64,000 bases of DNA from Garcia nutans (GCA_947685225.1 CANTUV010000024.1:59920001-59984000); one strand, 5' to 3'; numbered from the stretch's first letter, positions 1 to 12,288 are shown. Notes: generated from the letters alone by a model not told the origin. Translations and numbers: made by a program.

Positions 1-215
1 GGTGACACGGCCACAAGCTTGCCCGTGTCCCATCCTATGCCAAAGATCAAGGAAGAATCAAAGGAAAGAAACAGAAGCTGACACACCCAGTAGACACGGC
101 CAAGCCACTGGCCGTGTCACATGACACGGCCAGGAGCTTGGTCATGTCACTCTCACTTCCAAAGAACAAAGAAGAGCAAGGAGAAACAGAAGCCGTGTCA
201 CCTCATACGACCAAA
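1..215 (+). repeat. GACACGGCC hairpin array, right part, in the 5' LTR U3
   Basis: Repeated units contain GACACGGCCA and its reverse complement TGGCCGTGTC separated by six bases (arms 93-102 and 109-118). A further unit follows, with GACACGGCC at about 123-131 and a degenerate partner near 141-148. The array ends about 40 bp before the TATA box, an upstream promoter position. Confidence 0.8.
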
Positions 216-252
216 GAAAGAAAAAACATATGCATTTTTAGCCAAGGAATTG

Positions 253-260
253 TATAAATA
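253..260 (+). promoter_or_regulatory. TATA box of the Athila 5' LTR
   Basis: TATAAATA followed by AGAGAGG; the same string is at 12281 in the 3' LTR. It lies just downstream of the hairpin array, so it marks the likely U3/R boundary about 30 bp further on. Confidence 0.65.
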
Positions 261-466
261 GAGAGGATTAAGGCAAGAGGGAAAGATATACTTTTTCGGC
301 AGCCATTCTTTATTTTTCCTTGGAGAATTTTTCTCTAAAGCAAGAGAACTATCAAAAATTGATTTCACTTTTATTCAAACACTCTAGATCAAATTAGTTC
401 TAGCCATTACGTTATTCTTTTAGCAAAAATCTGAACAAGAGATTCTTCAGAAGCCAAAGGGAAATT

Positions 467-3400
467 TGTAACACCCCTTCCCGACCTACATGTGTAAGCT
501 GAGTAGAGGCGCCACACTATCCAAATGTTGCTACCAATTTTACTTAGTCAAATTTTTGTTCCGATTTTACAGAAATTTTGCCAGAGGTTCGCCTAGAAAT
601 TTGGATCCTAAGTGTCGACAAAACTTGTTTTTCTGATTTTTGAAAACATTTTACACAGACCAATGTGAATACAATCAGTTTCCAATACACTCCCAATGAA
701 TCCACCTTATACCCTCAACTACAACCTGCAAGAAAAATTCACACTTCTAATCCAGACTAAATTAGAGATTTATTATTATTACATACCAATAATGTACAGT
801 ATCACATACTGACTCTCAATCTTATATATACATATACATGCCACAACTAGCTAACTCATAATGGAAACTAAAGGCTACTCTGAGGTGCTGCGCTGTGTTG
901 TGCTGCTAGATGCTAATCACCGAAATCTACTGCTCCAAACCTACGAGTCAAGAAAACTCAACTCGCTGAGCGTTGTCGCTCAGTGGGTACTTTACCAATA
1001 AAAATAAAAGTAGTATATGAAAGTATTCGAAATCAAAGGAAATAATTAAATCCACAATCAACCAACTTTATACCAATAGAAATCGTGATACATTCAGTGT
1101 GATATGCTTTCAATAATGTAAAATCATAATTCAAACTCATTGGCATTATATAGTTTAACGAAAATAATATGTCTTTAACTCAGGCTCTACTGGTATATAG
1201 GGAACCATAGTGATAAGGCAGTGGGCCTCCCCACTGTAACATAGGTGGCCCTCACCACCGATATCAGATCACAGGAATGGGCCTCCCCATCCTGGTTAAC
1301 CAATGGGCCTCCCCATTGGCTTCAGTGGCCTCACTACTGAATAAAATATCATATCACAATAATGAGCAGTACTGCATGCGTTAGTATAGTGCACCATACC
1401 CTTATCTACCACTCCCACTATCCAGTAGAGCATAAAGATTAAAATAATTCAATTTAAGACTCAAACTTCATTTTAGAATGATTCAAGAAATCATTTTAAA
1501 TTCTCATCGCGCTTTGCCATTTACGCCGCACACCACATTCTTTGGTCAAACCGTTATTCTTTTTCAAATATTTAACATCCACAATAAACATATCAAACAT
1601 TTCAAAGCATTCCTCAAAAGATCACAAATTGACCAAATGAATAGTGTTGCAGCGAGAAAAATCGGCAACGCAAAATGGCATGACCAAATGAATAGTAAAA
1701 TCTGGGTTTTCGTCAAAATTTTAGTCCACTTCAGTCATGCATTTGACCAGGTAAATGATCTTATTTTTGGCTGAAATTTTACAGAAAACTTATTTCATAT
1801 GTTAACTACTTATACGTAAAATTTCATTGAAAAATTCATTTGTTTACTGCCTCAAACAGTTGCCACAAAAAGATCCAGAAAGCTGTCACTTTGGGACCAT
1901 TTCGGCCCAAACATTTGAAATGCATAGGATAGTTTATTTTTCTTTTGCAAATCAATATTAAGGCTTCTTTAATAGTAAAGTGAAGATTCAAACACTTCCC
2001 TTTAATAACTTTTGCATGTTTAACTCAAATCAAATTAATTAAAGTCCAAAACAACTTACCAAATCAACTTGCCAAATTTTCTCAAAACATTTGGTTTCAA
2101 TTAAATTTAACAACCCAATTGCCATAAGAAAACAAGAACATAACTCAAATATTTAATTTAAACTCAATCAATATATTTAAACATCAACTTCAAAACTTCC
2201 ATAAACCAAAGTTTGTAAGAAAATAGAATTTCTTTTATGGTAAAGCACTAAATCAAAATTAATTATTCAAAGGTAAAGTACCAAACCTTATTCTTGTACT
2301 TCCCCTTAGCTTTTCCTTCTTCTCCTTCTTTAATTCTTTATTTCTCCTTCAATAAATTCAAGATACAATATAAACCTTAGAAATTCAAAATAATAAGTTA
2401 TCCTCCATTTCTTTTCCAACCAAAACCCTAATCCAACCTTATTAATCTTTATACATCTTGATTCTTCCATTTAATCAATTAATCTCATCACTTACTTAAT
2501 ATTTTTCCAATTCCACATAAAGACTCTAATCTCCAATCTTCCAATAAATATATAACTACCTAAAATTAATACTAAAATTAAAGTCTACTTACTAGAAAAC
2601 CTTAAAAACTTACCTTAAAAATCAAATTTGGAGAAACTTGGAAGTCCTTTGGTGTTTCCCTTTGTTGGCCGAAATTTGTAAGTGGAAAAAGAGAGAGTTT
2701 GTTCTTCATATCACATATATTTATATACAAAGGAAATGATGATCACCTTATGTGTTGGTTAAACCCTTTAAGACCACTTGTCCACCTTTCTCTTTCTTCA
2801 TTTATTACTCATGCTAAATGGTTATTTTTGATTGGCCAACATTAGATTTTTATAGTTTTTCTTTTCCTTTACTTCTTTCCACTTGTCCCTCTTCCCATAG
2901 GATATCCTAAAGTTGTTCCAGGTTACCCATACGGTCCCGACACATAACCGGGCCCACTTTACGTTCCGGTAATTAATCGCTCATATATTTTAAACCGTAC
3001 AGTTCCACGAGTCAAACTACATATAGTTTTGATCCTCTCGACCTCTACTTTCTATTTATAAGGTCTATTCTAGGTTTCCAGTCATTTTTAAAAAATTACC
3101 AATAAGCCCTCAACTTTTTATAAAATTTCCTTTAGGTCCTTTCTTTGCTCGGTTTTTCTCCGACTCCGTTTCTACTGACGATCGTTTCATATTTAACCCC
3201 TCGTCATCCTCTATGTACTCATGTTTTTATTTCCTACTTTAAATTCATGTATAACTTTAATTTATAATGACCAAAATGCCCCTAGTCAACATGTCTTCGT
3301 TTTTCTTTAACGGGACATTTCCTGGAAAAACCGTTACACGTCGTTGCGATCCGATTTTTCTCTACACTCCATTTTTGGAATCTGTTATATGTACTATTAA

Positions 3401-3582
3401 GAACATCCGGTGCAACTTTTTTTGAAATTATATTTACGTCCCCAAAACTTTTGAAAATTACAACTAGGTCCCTTTGGTTATACAACCTTATCTAGGGCTG
3501 TTATCAAGAATTATCTTCTCCTTTCCCCTTCTCTCGCTATGCACGTGACTACTCTGCATAAATGCGGTAGGCGGATGTGACA
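467..3582 (-). mobile_element. Solo LTR, Tekay/Del-like Ty3/gypsy, 3.1 kb, antisense
   Basis: Read on the minus strand it starts TGTCACATCC and ends GGGGTGTTACA, the same LTR end as in the two Tekay-type elements in this window. It is flanked by a perfect 5-bp duplication AAATT (462-466 and 3583-3587), and the empty site is preserved in the 3' LTR (GGGAAATTGTAATTGGG near 12508). A minus-strand TATA box lies at 2716-2727, and a leader-like segment with the same layout as the Tekay LTRs follows. No internal domain or second LTR is present, so it is a solo LTR left by LTR-LTR recombination. A second copy of its first 470 bases is at 53916-54387. Confidence 0.88.
2716..2727 (-). promoter_or_regulatory. 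TATA-like box in the solo LTR
   Basis: The minus strand reads TATATAAATATA and is followed by a CT-rich leader with GGCCAACAAAGG, like the start of a transcribed LTR leader. This supports the minus orientation. Confidence 0.5.
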
Positions 3583-4371
3583 AAATTGTAATTGGGTTTT
3601 GTTCTTAAGTTTCATTGAAATTTTATTTATGAATTCTTTAATGTCTAAATTAATTTCTTTGAATTTTAATGAAATAAATTTGTTTGACAACATTACTATG
3701 AACTAATTTTGATCTAGTCTAGGGTTTGTATGAATCTACTATGATTGTATGAACTGGTTATTTCTCTTAATTGATTTATTTCTTTTATCTTTAATTGAAT
3801 GGATTAATGTTAATATATAATTGATTGGCCACCAATTATGTGTTTTAGGTATTTAGATGAAGGATTGAGAAATGAAATCTAATACTGGAATAATTTAATT
3901 AGGGACTTAGGTGAATTAGAAATATAAACCTAAGGAAACGATCATTTTGATTGTAGTAAGATTAATTGAAAAAGGTTTGAATGCGAGAGCATATTCCCTG
4001 AATTTGATTAATTAAGTTGCTTGAAATCTGATCTTTGAAATTAAATCAGTTGAGAGGAATAACCGTTCATACATATAAATTAGTAGAGAAGTGCAAACCC
4101 TAGGCTTTTCTATTAAGTGAATCAATTTATTTGTTTAGTTTTCTTTCATTGTTATTAATTCAATTCCCTTTTGTTTTCGTTAGTTGTTCAGCAATTTAAT
4201 TTTATAAATCAAAGTCTGTTAATTGATAATTTGTTATTTACTATTTGATAAATAATTAGCTTATCTAGCTTCCTTGTGAGATGACTTTGATGTGTTCACC
4301 GAAATACTATAGCAGTCTCGTATACTTGCGAGTGTAGCTTTAGTAATGTTTATTAGAGCGCAATAATTTTT

Positions 4372-4389
4372 TGGCGTCGTTGCCAAGGA
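4372..4389 (+). other. Primer binding site of the Athila element
   Basis: TGGCGTCGTTGCCAAGGA lies 6 bp after the 5' LTR. It resembles the Athila-type PBS (complement of the tRNA-Asp 3' end, consensus TGGCGCCGTTGCCGGGGA) with a few mismatches. Confidence 0.8.
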
Positions 4390-4507
4390 AGCTAATTGGC
4401 GTAATTGTTTATTAGTCATATATAGATTTTAAATTATTTTTCATTGTTTATATTTTATTTTATTTTTCCTTTGCTTTAAATAATTCCTTTTTCTAGAAAT
4501 TTTTTTT

Positions 4508-6360
4508 ATGCAAGGTAGGAGATCACTTGGAGGAGAGCTTTGCCCAGTTATTTCAGAAATTCAAAGAGTGAAAAGGAGCAGAGAAGAGTTTGAATTGTAT
4601 ACCGGACTTGATACAGAGGAGGAAATTTCTGATTTTGAGTCGGATACTGCACAATCTACCAATATGGGAGACGAAAGGCAAAGAACTATGAGGGATTTTG
4701 CCAGACTTGTCATTGGGAATGCCACCTCAAGTATAAGATTGACTGATGCAGCAAGAAATTATGAGTTGAAGAATATCCATTACAACATGCTGCCATCTTT
4801 CTATGGAGTTCCGAATGAGGATCCTCTAAATTTTATCCGGGATTTCTATTCCACCCTCAACACATTTCCATTGGGAAGACTAATAGAAGACCAGTTGAGG
4901 ATGAGGTGTTTTCCTTATACATTAAAGGATAGGGCAAAAAGCTGGCTTATGATGTTGCCTGAAAATTCTTTGACAACTTGGGAGCAAGTATACAATAAGT
5001 TTATGGGCAAATTTTACTCACATCAGAAGACAGCTGAATTAAGAGGAAAAATAGATACATTTGCTCAATTGGATGGAGAGCCATTTCATGAGGCTTGGGA
5101 CAGGTTTAAGATGTTGTTGATCCAGTGTCCACACCATCACTACCCACTGTAATTGCTGAATCTGTTTTTCTATGATGGTCTAACCCAGCAATTTCAGAAT
5201 ACTGTTGATAATACAGCTGGGGGAGCTATGGGAGAAAAGATAGCAGAAGAGACTTATGACATCTTTGAAATGTTGGGAGCTAATTCCCAACAAAAAATGT
5301 AAGAGGAAGAAGTAAAGGTGTAAATCAAGTGGAAGCCAACAATGAGATGGTCAATCAGATAGCTGAATTGACAAGACAAGTGCAGATGCTGAACATGAAG
5401 AACAATGCTTCTTTATCCACTCAAGAAGTGTGTGGAATTTGTGGAACTTTTGGGCATGGAGCAAATATATGCCCCTTTACGTATGAGTCTTATGGAAATG
5501 ATGCTGAGCAAGTTAACGCTATGGAGGGTTATCAACCAAGGCCCCGGAATGATCCTTTTTCAAATACTTACAATCCTGATTGGCGGAATCATCCAAACTT
5601 TTCTTGGGCAATAAATAATTCCCAATAACCTTTCCATTTGCTCTAAAGACAAAATCAATCACCAGGGCAATCTTCAAATCAAGGGCAACCTAAGAGAAAC
5701 AGTTCGGAGGATAGTTTACATGCTTTTATCTAAGCCAGTACCAAGAATCAAGAGATGAATAACAAAAGGTTGGATTCATTGGAAGCGTCTTTCAAGAAAG
5801 TGGAGACCCAAGTGGGACAACTTGCACAGCAGATGCAAAATTAACAGAAAGGAAAATTTCCGAGTCAACCTGAGCAAGTACAAGCAGTGACTGTTCTTAG
5901 AAGTGGCAAGGTAATAAATAATGGTATTGGTAATAATTCTGTGAATGCAGGTGATCAAGAAAATGAAAAAGAAGGAGAACTAGAGGACAAAGGTGATGGA
6001 GAAAAATCAATGGAGCAATCTCCTCCAGCAAATTTACACAAGGCAAGTAATCCTTACCGGCCACCTATACCATTCCCCAGCAGATTGAAGAATGATAAAC
6101 GAGATAAGCAATTTTCAGACATCTTCAACATGCTGTCTAAGGTAAGTATTAACTTACCTCTACTTGAAGCAATAAAAAATATGCCGGCTTATTCCAAATT
6201 CTTCAAGGAATTGAACACCAAGAAAAAGAGGTATGAGCCAAATGAAAAGGTGATAGTATCAGAGGTAGCCAGTGCTATTTTACAACATAAACTACCTCCG
6301 AAGCTAAAGGATACTGGCAGCTTCATAATTAAAATTACTATGGGTAATGGAAAAGGGGAC
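4508..6360 (+). pseudogene. gag: Athila Gag, broken
   Basis: The capsid-like retrotransposon Gag domain lies at 4508-5152 (214 residues; includes FYGVPNEDP, WEQVYNKFMGKFY and EAWDRFKMLL) and ends at a TAA at 5150. Homology continues past it (FYDGLTQQFQNTVDNTAGG) and then changes frame. The zinc-knuckle part at 5329-5628 has CGICGTFGHGANIC (CX2CX4HX4C). A coiled-coil-like stretch (LDSLEASFKKVETQVGQL) and a proline-rich tail (YRPPIPFPSRL) run to about 6360. Several stops and at least two frame changes make it non-functional. The start at 4508 is the first ATG in the Gag frame after the PBS. It would package element RNA. Confidence 0.85.
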
Positions 6361-6820
6361 TGATGGCATGTGTGATTTAGGAGCCAGTGTGCCTTACTCT
6401 GTATATCTTGAATTAGAACTTGGGGAACTTAAACCTACTAAAATGGTCTTGCAATTAGCTGACAGATCTCTTAGATTCCCGAAAGGAGTTATAGAAGATG
6501 TGTTAGTTAAGGTTGGTGGGTTGATAGTGCCCGTGGATTTTATAGTTCTTGATATGGGAGGAGATAACCCTACACCATTCGTACACACTATTCTACTGGG
6601 TAGGCCTTTTATGGCTACGACCAATACCTCGATTGATGTTAAAAATGGTAAATTGTCAATGACTGTCTTGGGACAAATGGTTGAACTTTCTATTTTTAAC
6701 ACTTCTCCTATTCCTACAACTGCATTATATGAAGATTGCTCTTTAATTGATTGTATTGACGCAGTTGTTTCAAATGTTTTCTTACAAACAGGTTCTTCGG
6801 ATGAATTGGAGCTGCACTGA
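6347..6820 (+). pseudogene. Athila aspartic protease region
   Basis: The frame here encodes DLGAS, the Athila form of the retroviral protease active-site motif, followed by LQLADRS, GVIEDVLVKV, PVDFIVLDM and ILLGRPFMAT, the usual order in Athila proteases. The first homologous residues are fused to the end of the Gag frame by a frame change near 6350, and another frame change near 6820 leads into RT. The catalytic Asp is retained, but the region is cut off from both neighbours, so it is part of a dead polyprotein. Confidence 0.82.
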
Positions 6821-6834
6821 CCTTAGATCGTGTC

Positions 6835-9800
6835 TTGGATATTTTTGACCCAGAAGTAGCTAGTTGCATTGATATATTAAAAAGTGCTGAAATAGAGGAA
6901 TTTAAAGAGGAACCATCAATTAAGCTCCCCTCTATCCAAAAAGAAGAGAATAATCCTTCACTTGAGTTAGAGCTAAAAGAGTTGCCTATAAACCAGAAAT
7001 ATGTTTTTTTAGGAGATCACGACACCTTACCTGTGATAATTTCTAGTGAACTTAGTGAAAGGGAAGAGATGAGGTTGGTGAGTGAATTAAAAAGATTGAA
7101 AAGAGCTATAGGATGGGGGTTGAGTGATATAAAAGGTATTAGCCCTTTAATGTGCATGCATAGAATTATCTTGGAAGAGGGAGCTAAACCTGTGAGAGAG
7201 ACCCAAAGGCGCCTTAACCCAAACATGAGTGAAGTAGTTAAAAAGGAAGTGCTTAAATTGCTTGATGAAGGAGTGATATATCCGATAGCCAATAGTGAGT
7301 GGGTTAGCCCAGTACATATAGTGCCTAAGAAATCAGGAATCACTGTGGTAAAAAATGAAAAGGATGAATTGATTCCTACTAGGACTACCACTGGGTGGAG
7401 AATGTGTATAGACTATAGAAAGTTAAATAATGCCACAAAGAAAGATCATTTCCCTCTTCCTTTTATTGATTAAATGCTGGATAAACTTTCTGGACACTCA
7501 CAATATTGCTTTTTGGATGGACTTTTAGGTTATTATCAGGTAGCGATAGGACCAGAGGATTAATCCAAGACCACTTTTACTTGCCCTTTTAGGACTTTTG
7601 CATTTCAGTGTATGCCCTTTGGCTTGTGCAATGCACCTGCAACTTTTCAGAGATGCATGATGTCTGTTTTCACGGACATGATAGATGACTTTATTGAGGT
7701 ATTTATGGATGATTTTTCTCTTTTTGGTAACTCTTTTGATAATTGCCTCAGTAAACTTGTTCTTGTGCTTGAAAGATGTATTGAATGTAATCTCACTTTG
7801 AGCTGGGAAAAAAGTCATTTCATGGTTACTCACGGTATTGTATTAGGCCATGTTGTGTCTAGTAAAGGAATTGAGGTGGATAAAGCTAAGGTAGAGTTGA
7901 TTGCTAAGTTACCCCCACCTACCTCTGTTAAGGGAATAAGAAGCTTTCTAGGACATGCAGGTTTTTAAAGGAGGTTTATTAAAGATTTTTCTAAAGTAAG
8001 CCAATCATTGTGTCATTTGCTTGGGAAAGATGTTCCATTTGTATTTACTGCACAATGCATGCAAGCTTTCAATTCCCTTAAGGAAATATTGACCAGCGCA
8101 ACGGTAATTGTAGCTCCTGTTTGGTCCTTACCTTTTGAAATTATGTGTGATGCATCCAACCATGCAGTAGGAGCTGTCCTTGGGCAAAGGGTTGAGAAAT
8201 TTTTGAGAGTGATTTATTATGCTAGCTTGACCCTAAGTAGCACACAAGTTAATTACACAACAACTGAAAAAGAAATGCTAGCTGTTGTTTTTGCCTTAGA
8301 TAAGTTTAGAGCATATTTGATTGGGTCTAAAATTATTGTGCATTCAGATCACGCAACTTTAAAATATCTTTTGACCAAACAATATGCTAAACCTCGTTTG
8401 ATTAGATGGGTGCTATTATTGCAAGAATTTGATTTTCAAATCAAGGATACTAAGGGAAGTGAAAATGTTGTAGCAGATCATTTATCTAGGTTACCTTCTT
8501 TTGATAAAAATCTTGCGTCTAATAGCATTCATAGAAATCTAGAAGCATTTCCTAATGAATAGTTGTTTGCGGTAATGAATTCACCGTAGTTTGCAGATAT
8601 TGCTAACTATCTTGCTTGTGGTATTTTGTGTTCGGACATGTCATTTCAGGAAAAGAAAAGGTTTTTGCACATGAGTAATTTCTATTTCTGGGATGAACCT
8701 TACCTATTCCGGATATGCAAAGATGAGATAGTTCGCAGGTGTGTATCTGAGGAAGAACAACTGAGTGTTCTTCAATTTTGTCATGACCTTCACTGCGGTG
8801 GTCATTTTGGAGGGAGAAAGACTGCCGAAAAAGTGCTTCAAAGTGGATTTTATTGGCCTACCCTATTTAAAGATGCTCAAGAATATTGTAAGCATTGTGA
8901 CCGCTGTCAAAGAGTAGGTAATATTGGAAGGAGGAATTAAATGCCCCTTCAATCTTATATTGTAGTTGAACTGTTTGATGTTTGGGGAATAGACTTCATG
9001 GGTCCTTTTCCCAAATCTTTTGGTTATAAATACATATTGGTTGCTGTTGATTATGTTTCAAAATGGGTGAAGGCAATCCCCACCCAAACTAATGATGCTA
9101 ATGTGGTTGTTAAATTTGTGAAGGAATACATTCTTAGCAGATTTAGCACGCCAAGAGTGATAGTCGGTGATGGGGGAAGTCATTTCTGCAACAAACTTTT
9201 CAAGAAGTTAATGCACAAGTTAGGTGTGAAACACAAAGTGGCGGCCCCATACCATCCTCAGACTTTAGGACAAGTTGAGACATCCAACAAGCAAATCAAA
9301 GGAATTTTGAAAAAAACAGTCAACTCATCAAGGAAGGATTGGGCAAGTAGATTGAATGACGCATTGTGGGCATATCGAACTGCTTTCAAGACTCCTTTGG
9401 GTATGAGTCCATACCGATTGGTTTTCGGTAAGGCTTGTCATTTGCCAGTGGAATTAGAGCGCAAGGCATATTGGGCAATTAAGACTTTGAATTTAGATTT
9501 GGACAAGGCAAAGAGAGAATGCTTTTTGCAAATTTTGGAGTTAGACAAACTAAGGAATGAGGCATATGAGAGTTCAAGGATTTATAAGGACCGTACTAAA
9601 GTACTTCATGACCGAATTTTAGTATGAAAGACATTAAGCCCAGGTATGAAGGTCTTGCTTTTCAATTCTCGTCTTCGACTATTTCCAGAAAAACTCAAGT
9701 CTCGATGGAGCGGTCCTTTCGAGATAACTCAGGTATATCCTTCCGGTGCTATAGAATTACTTAACTCTCAAACGAATGAAACTTTTAAAGTAAATGGACA

Positions 9801-9873
9801 GAGAGTTAAACCATATAATGAGGTGTTCCAAGAAGTAAGGATTGTCGATAGTACTTTGATCTACGATCCTTAA
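6835..9873 (+). pseudogene. pol: Athila Pol: reverse transcriptase, RNase H and integrase
   Basis: One frame is followed throughout but is interrupted by stops at 7471, 7561, 7966, 8560, 8587, 8938 and 9625 before the end at 9871. RT shows WVSPVHIVPKKSG, MCIDYRKLNN, MPFGLCNAPATFQ and the catalytic VFMDDF. RNase H shows MCDASNHAVGAVL, TTTEKEMLAVVFA and VADHLSRL. Integrase has an H-H-C-C finger (HDLHCGGH, CKHCDRC), then IDFMGPF, GDGGSHF and HPQTLGQVE as the D, D, E core. The C-terminal part has WSGPF and FKVNGQRVKPY. There are no frameshifts, only substitutions to stop, which fits slow decay rather than rearrangement. Confidence 0.9.
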
Positions 9874-11550
9874 TTCTTGCAGCAACGTCCAACTAAGATG
9901 GCGTTAAAGAAGCGCTCGATGGGAGGCAACCCATTGTTATTGTTTTTAGCATTTTAATTTAGTATATTCAGTTTATTTATTTATTTTCCCTTCTATTTTT
10001 CTTTAAGACTTGATGGTTTGGAGATTGGAAGTGTTTTTATTCTTGCAGAGAACGGGCCAGGAGCATTGAGTTTAATTGAGAAAAGGAGGGCCATCCGGTT
10101 CCAACTTTCCTTGATCGCATGTTTATGCTGAAGTCGTGGTATTTGCTTTAGTTATTTCCTTTCATGTTGATTATTTGTACAAAAGCTTCACTATGCGTGA
10201 CACAAAAGAGGTTCTTTCTATCTTTTCTTTTGTTTACATTAAGGATAATGTAACTCATAAGTGTGGGGTAATTTTTAAGCTTTTCTTTAATTTTTGTTTT
10301 GTTTTCTTTGTGAGTTATATTGTGCATTTTTCATGGCATAATTGTTGAAAACTTATTTTCATGGCATAATTGTTGGAAACTTATTGACTTTTCTATAATT
10401 CTGGCATTACATTTGAGCCTTTAGTATCAGCATAGAGATTAGCATTTGAATTCATTCAGGATCAATTTTCACATTCTGCAATTCATGACATATAAATCTT
10501 TGAGAACCCACCCTTTGTGAGTTTTGAGCCTCATAGATTGAATATTATTGTCAATCGATTTTCTTTTATTAAGTGTGCACCTTCATGATTTTGCATCTCT
10601 AGAGCTTGCTTTTGCATACTAATTGAACTCACATTATGATTTCATCTCAAGTTTTAAAATGATGAAGGCAAATTAGGATTACCCCCTTTAGCTTAAAAAG
10701 ACCTCCCTTAATTATGAATTCCTTAGTGAGCCAAGTTGAGCCTTTGACCTTTTCTTGATTGATCAACACAGTTCACAACTCAACATTTTCCTATTATTAT
10801 CATACCTTCATTAAGGAATGGAGTTTCTTATGATATGACAATAGGAGCGGTTTAATTGATAAGTGCGTGGTAAACAAAAAAAAAGAAATGAAATGAAAAA
10901 AAAATAGTATTGTTTTAGTAAGATTTGGGGCTGAAATGCATACTTGCATATTGTATTTGACTACGAGTCGATTATTCTTTTCTTCTACATTTGAGCTAGA
11001 TGTTCAATACAAAATTCATATATTTTCTAGCATTAGTCATCAAAGAGGAATTTCGACTCATTTACTTTTCTTTAAGTATGCAAATATTTGAGATTATCAA
11101 GGGTTGGTGAATATGCCATTTGAGGGAGTTACGAGTTTCTACGCAATATTATTGTCTAATTTAGATACTCCATTTCTTAATGTTCCAACTTAAATGCCTT
11201 TTCTCACACCTTCACCTTAGCCCCATTACATCTAAACGAAAAGACCTTTGGATTATTTCTTGAGAAAAATTAGTGAGAGAGATTGGATAATTAAGCAAGT
11301 TTATGGCAATATGCAGTCATGATTGGTTTGAGTGAATTAACCTTTGAAATTGAGAGAAACACTTAGATGAGAGATGAGATTTGTTATGTCTGAATTAATG
11401 AATGAGTTAAGAAAATCTTGATTGAAGTAAATTGCATTTATTTATTGCTGAGTATTAAAGGATTTCATCTTATATTCTTGAATTATAGTTAAGGTTAATT
11501 GAGTTTTTAATTTATGTTATGTAAATTTGCTTGAGGACAAGCAAAGTTTT
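9874..11550 (+). other. Non-coding 3' region of the Athila element, no env ORF
   Basis: About 1.7 kb between pol and the PPT. The longest ORF (10136-10348) has no recognisable domain. Some Athila elements carry an env-like ORF here; none is detectable. The string GTGTGGGGTA occurs both near 10262 and in the PPT region at 11554, a possible second polypurine-like remnant. Confidence 0.6.
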
Positions 11551-11564
11551 AAGTGTGGGGTAGT
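11551..11564 (+). other. Polypurine tract of the Athila element
   Basis: AAGTGTGGGGTAGT directly precedes the 3' LTR start (TGTTTTACTAG). AAGTGTGGGG is the common Athila-type PPT core. Confidence 0.7.
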
Positions 11565-11852
11565 TGTTTTACTAGTTTTTGTCCTCAAATTGTTATTTAT
11601 TCATTATAATAATTATTGTTTTCTTCATGCATTTTGGTAGTTTTAATCTATTTATTTAGTGATTTCAACATTTTGGTAGTTTTTAATTTATCCCAGTGTT
11701 TAGATAATTTTTGTACTAGTTTTTAGTATGATGTTTATGTGTTTTTAGTTAATGTTTCATTTGATTCTTGTTTAAAGTTTGTTTTAAGTGTTTGTTTTAG
11801 GTTAAAGTGCAAAAACTCCCTTGGAATATCAAAACAAAGAAAGAAGAGCATG

Positions 11853-12230
11853 AATCAAGCAAGACATGACCAAGCCAAATCAAGCTTGGCCGTGTCACCT
11901 CAAGGAGATTTTGGCAGAACTTGACACGGCCAGGAGACACGGCCAAGCCACTGGCCGTGTCTCACCTAAAGGGCAAAACCAAAGAAACCAAGAAAGAAAG
12001 GAAATTTTGGCAGAAGCTGACATTGGCAAGTGACACGGCCAAGCCACTGGCCGTGTCACATGACACGGTCACAAGCTTGCCCGTGTCCCATCTTATGCCA
12101 AAGAACAAGGAAGAATCAAAGGAAAGAAACAGAAGCTGACACACCCAGTAGACACGGCCAAGCCACTGGCCGTGTCACTCTCACTTCCAAAGAACAAAGA
12201 AGAGCAAGGAGAAACAGAAGCCGTGTCACC
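11853..12230 (+). repeat. GACACGGCC/GGCCGTGTC hairpin array in the 3' LTR U3
   Basis: About four units of roughly 100 bp share the layout: GACACGGCCA, six-base loop AGCCAC, TGGCCGTGTC, then an A-rich spacer ending in GGCAGAAGC or ACAGAAGC. The best hairpin has perfect 12-bp arms (12030-12041 with 12048-12059). Another is at 12151-12160 with 12167-12176. The array stops about 50 bp before the TATA box. Confidence 0.85.
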
Positions 12231-12280
12231 TCATGAGACCAAAGAAAGAAAAAACATACGGATTTTTAGCCAAGGAATTG

Positions 12281-12288
12281 TATAAATA
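12281..12288 (+). promoter_or_regulatory. TATA box of the Athila 3' LTR
   Basis: TATAAATA followed by GAGAGG, identical to the 5' LTR copy. Confidence 0.6.

Larger units (their letters stand above)
1..4365 (+). repeat. 5' LTR of the Athila element, partial and split by a solo LTR
   Basis: Bases 1-466 and 3588-4365 together match the 3' LTR from about 12058 to 13305. The U3 part holds GACACGGCC hairpin units and a TATAAATA box. The LTR ends at CAATA (4361-4365), where the 3' LTR ends in CAACA, so the terminal CA has mutated here. Relative to the 3' LTR it carries one additional hairpin unit at about 119-148. Confidence 0.9.

Noticed and set aside
9874..11550. Athila env-like gene
   Set aside because: No ORF over about 70 codons and no membrane or signal pattern; the region is non-coding.
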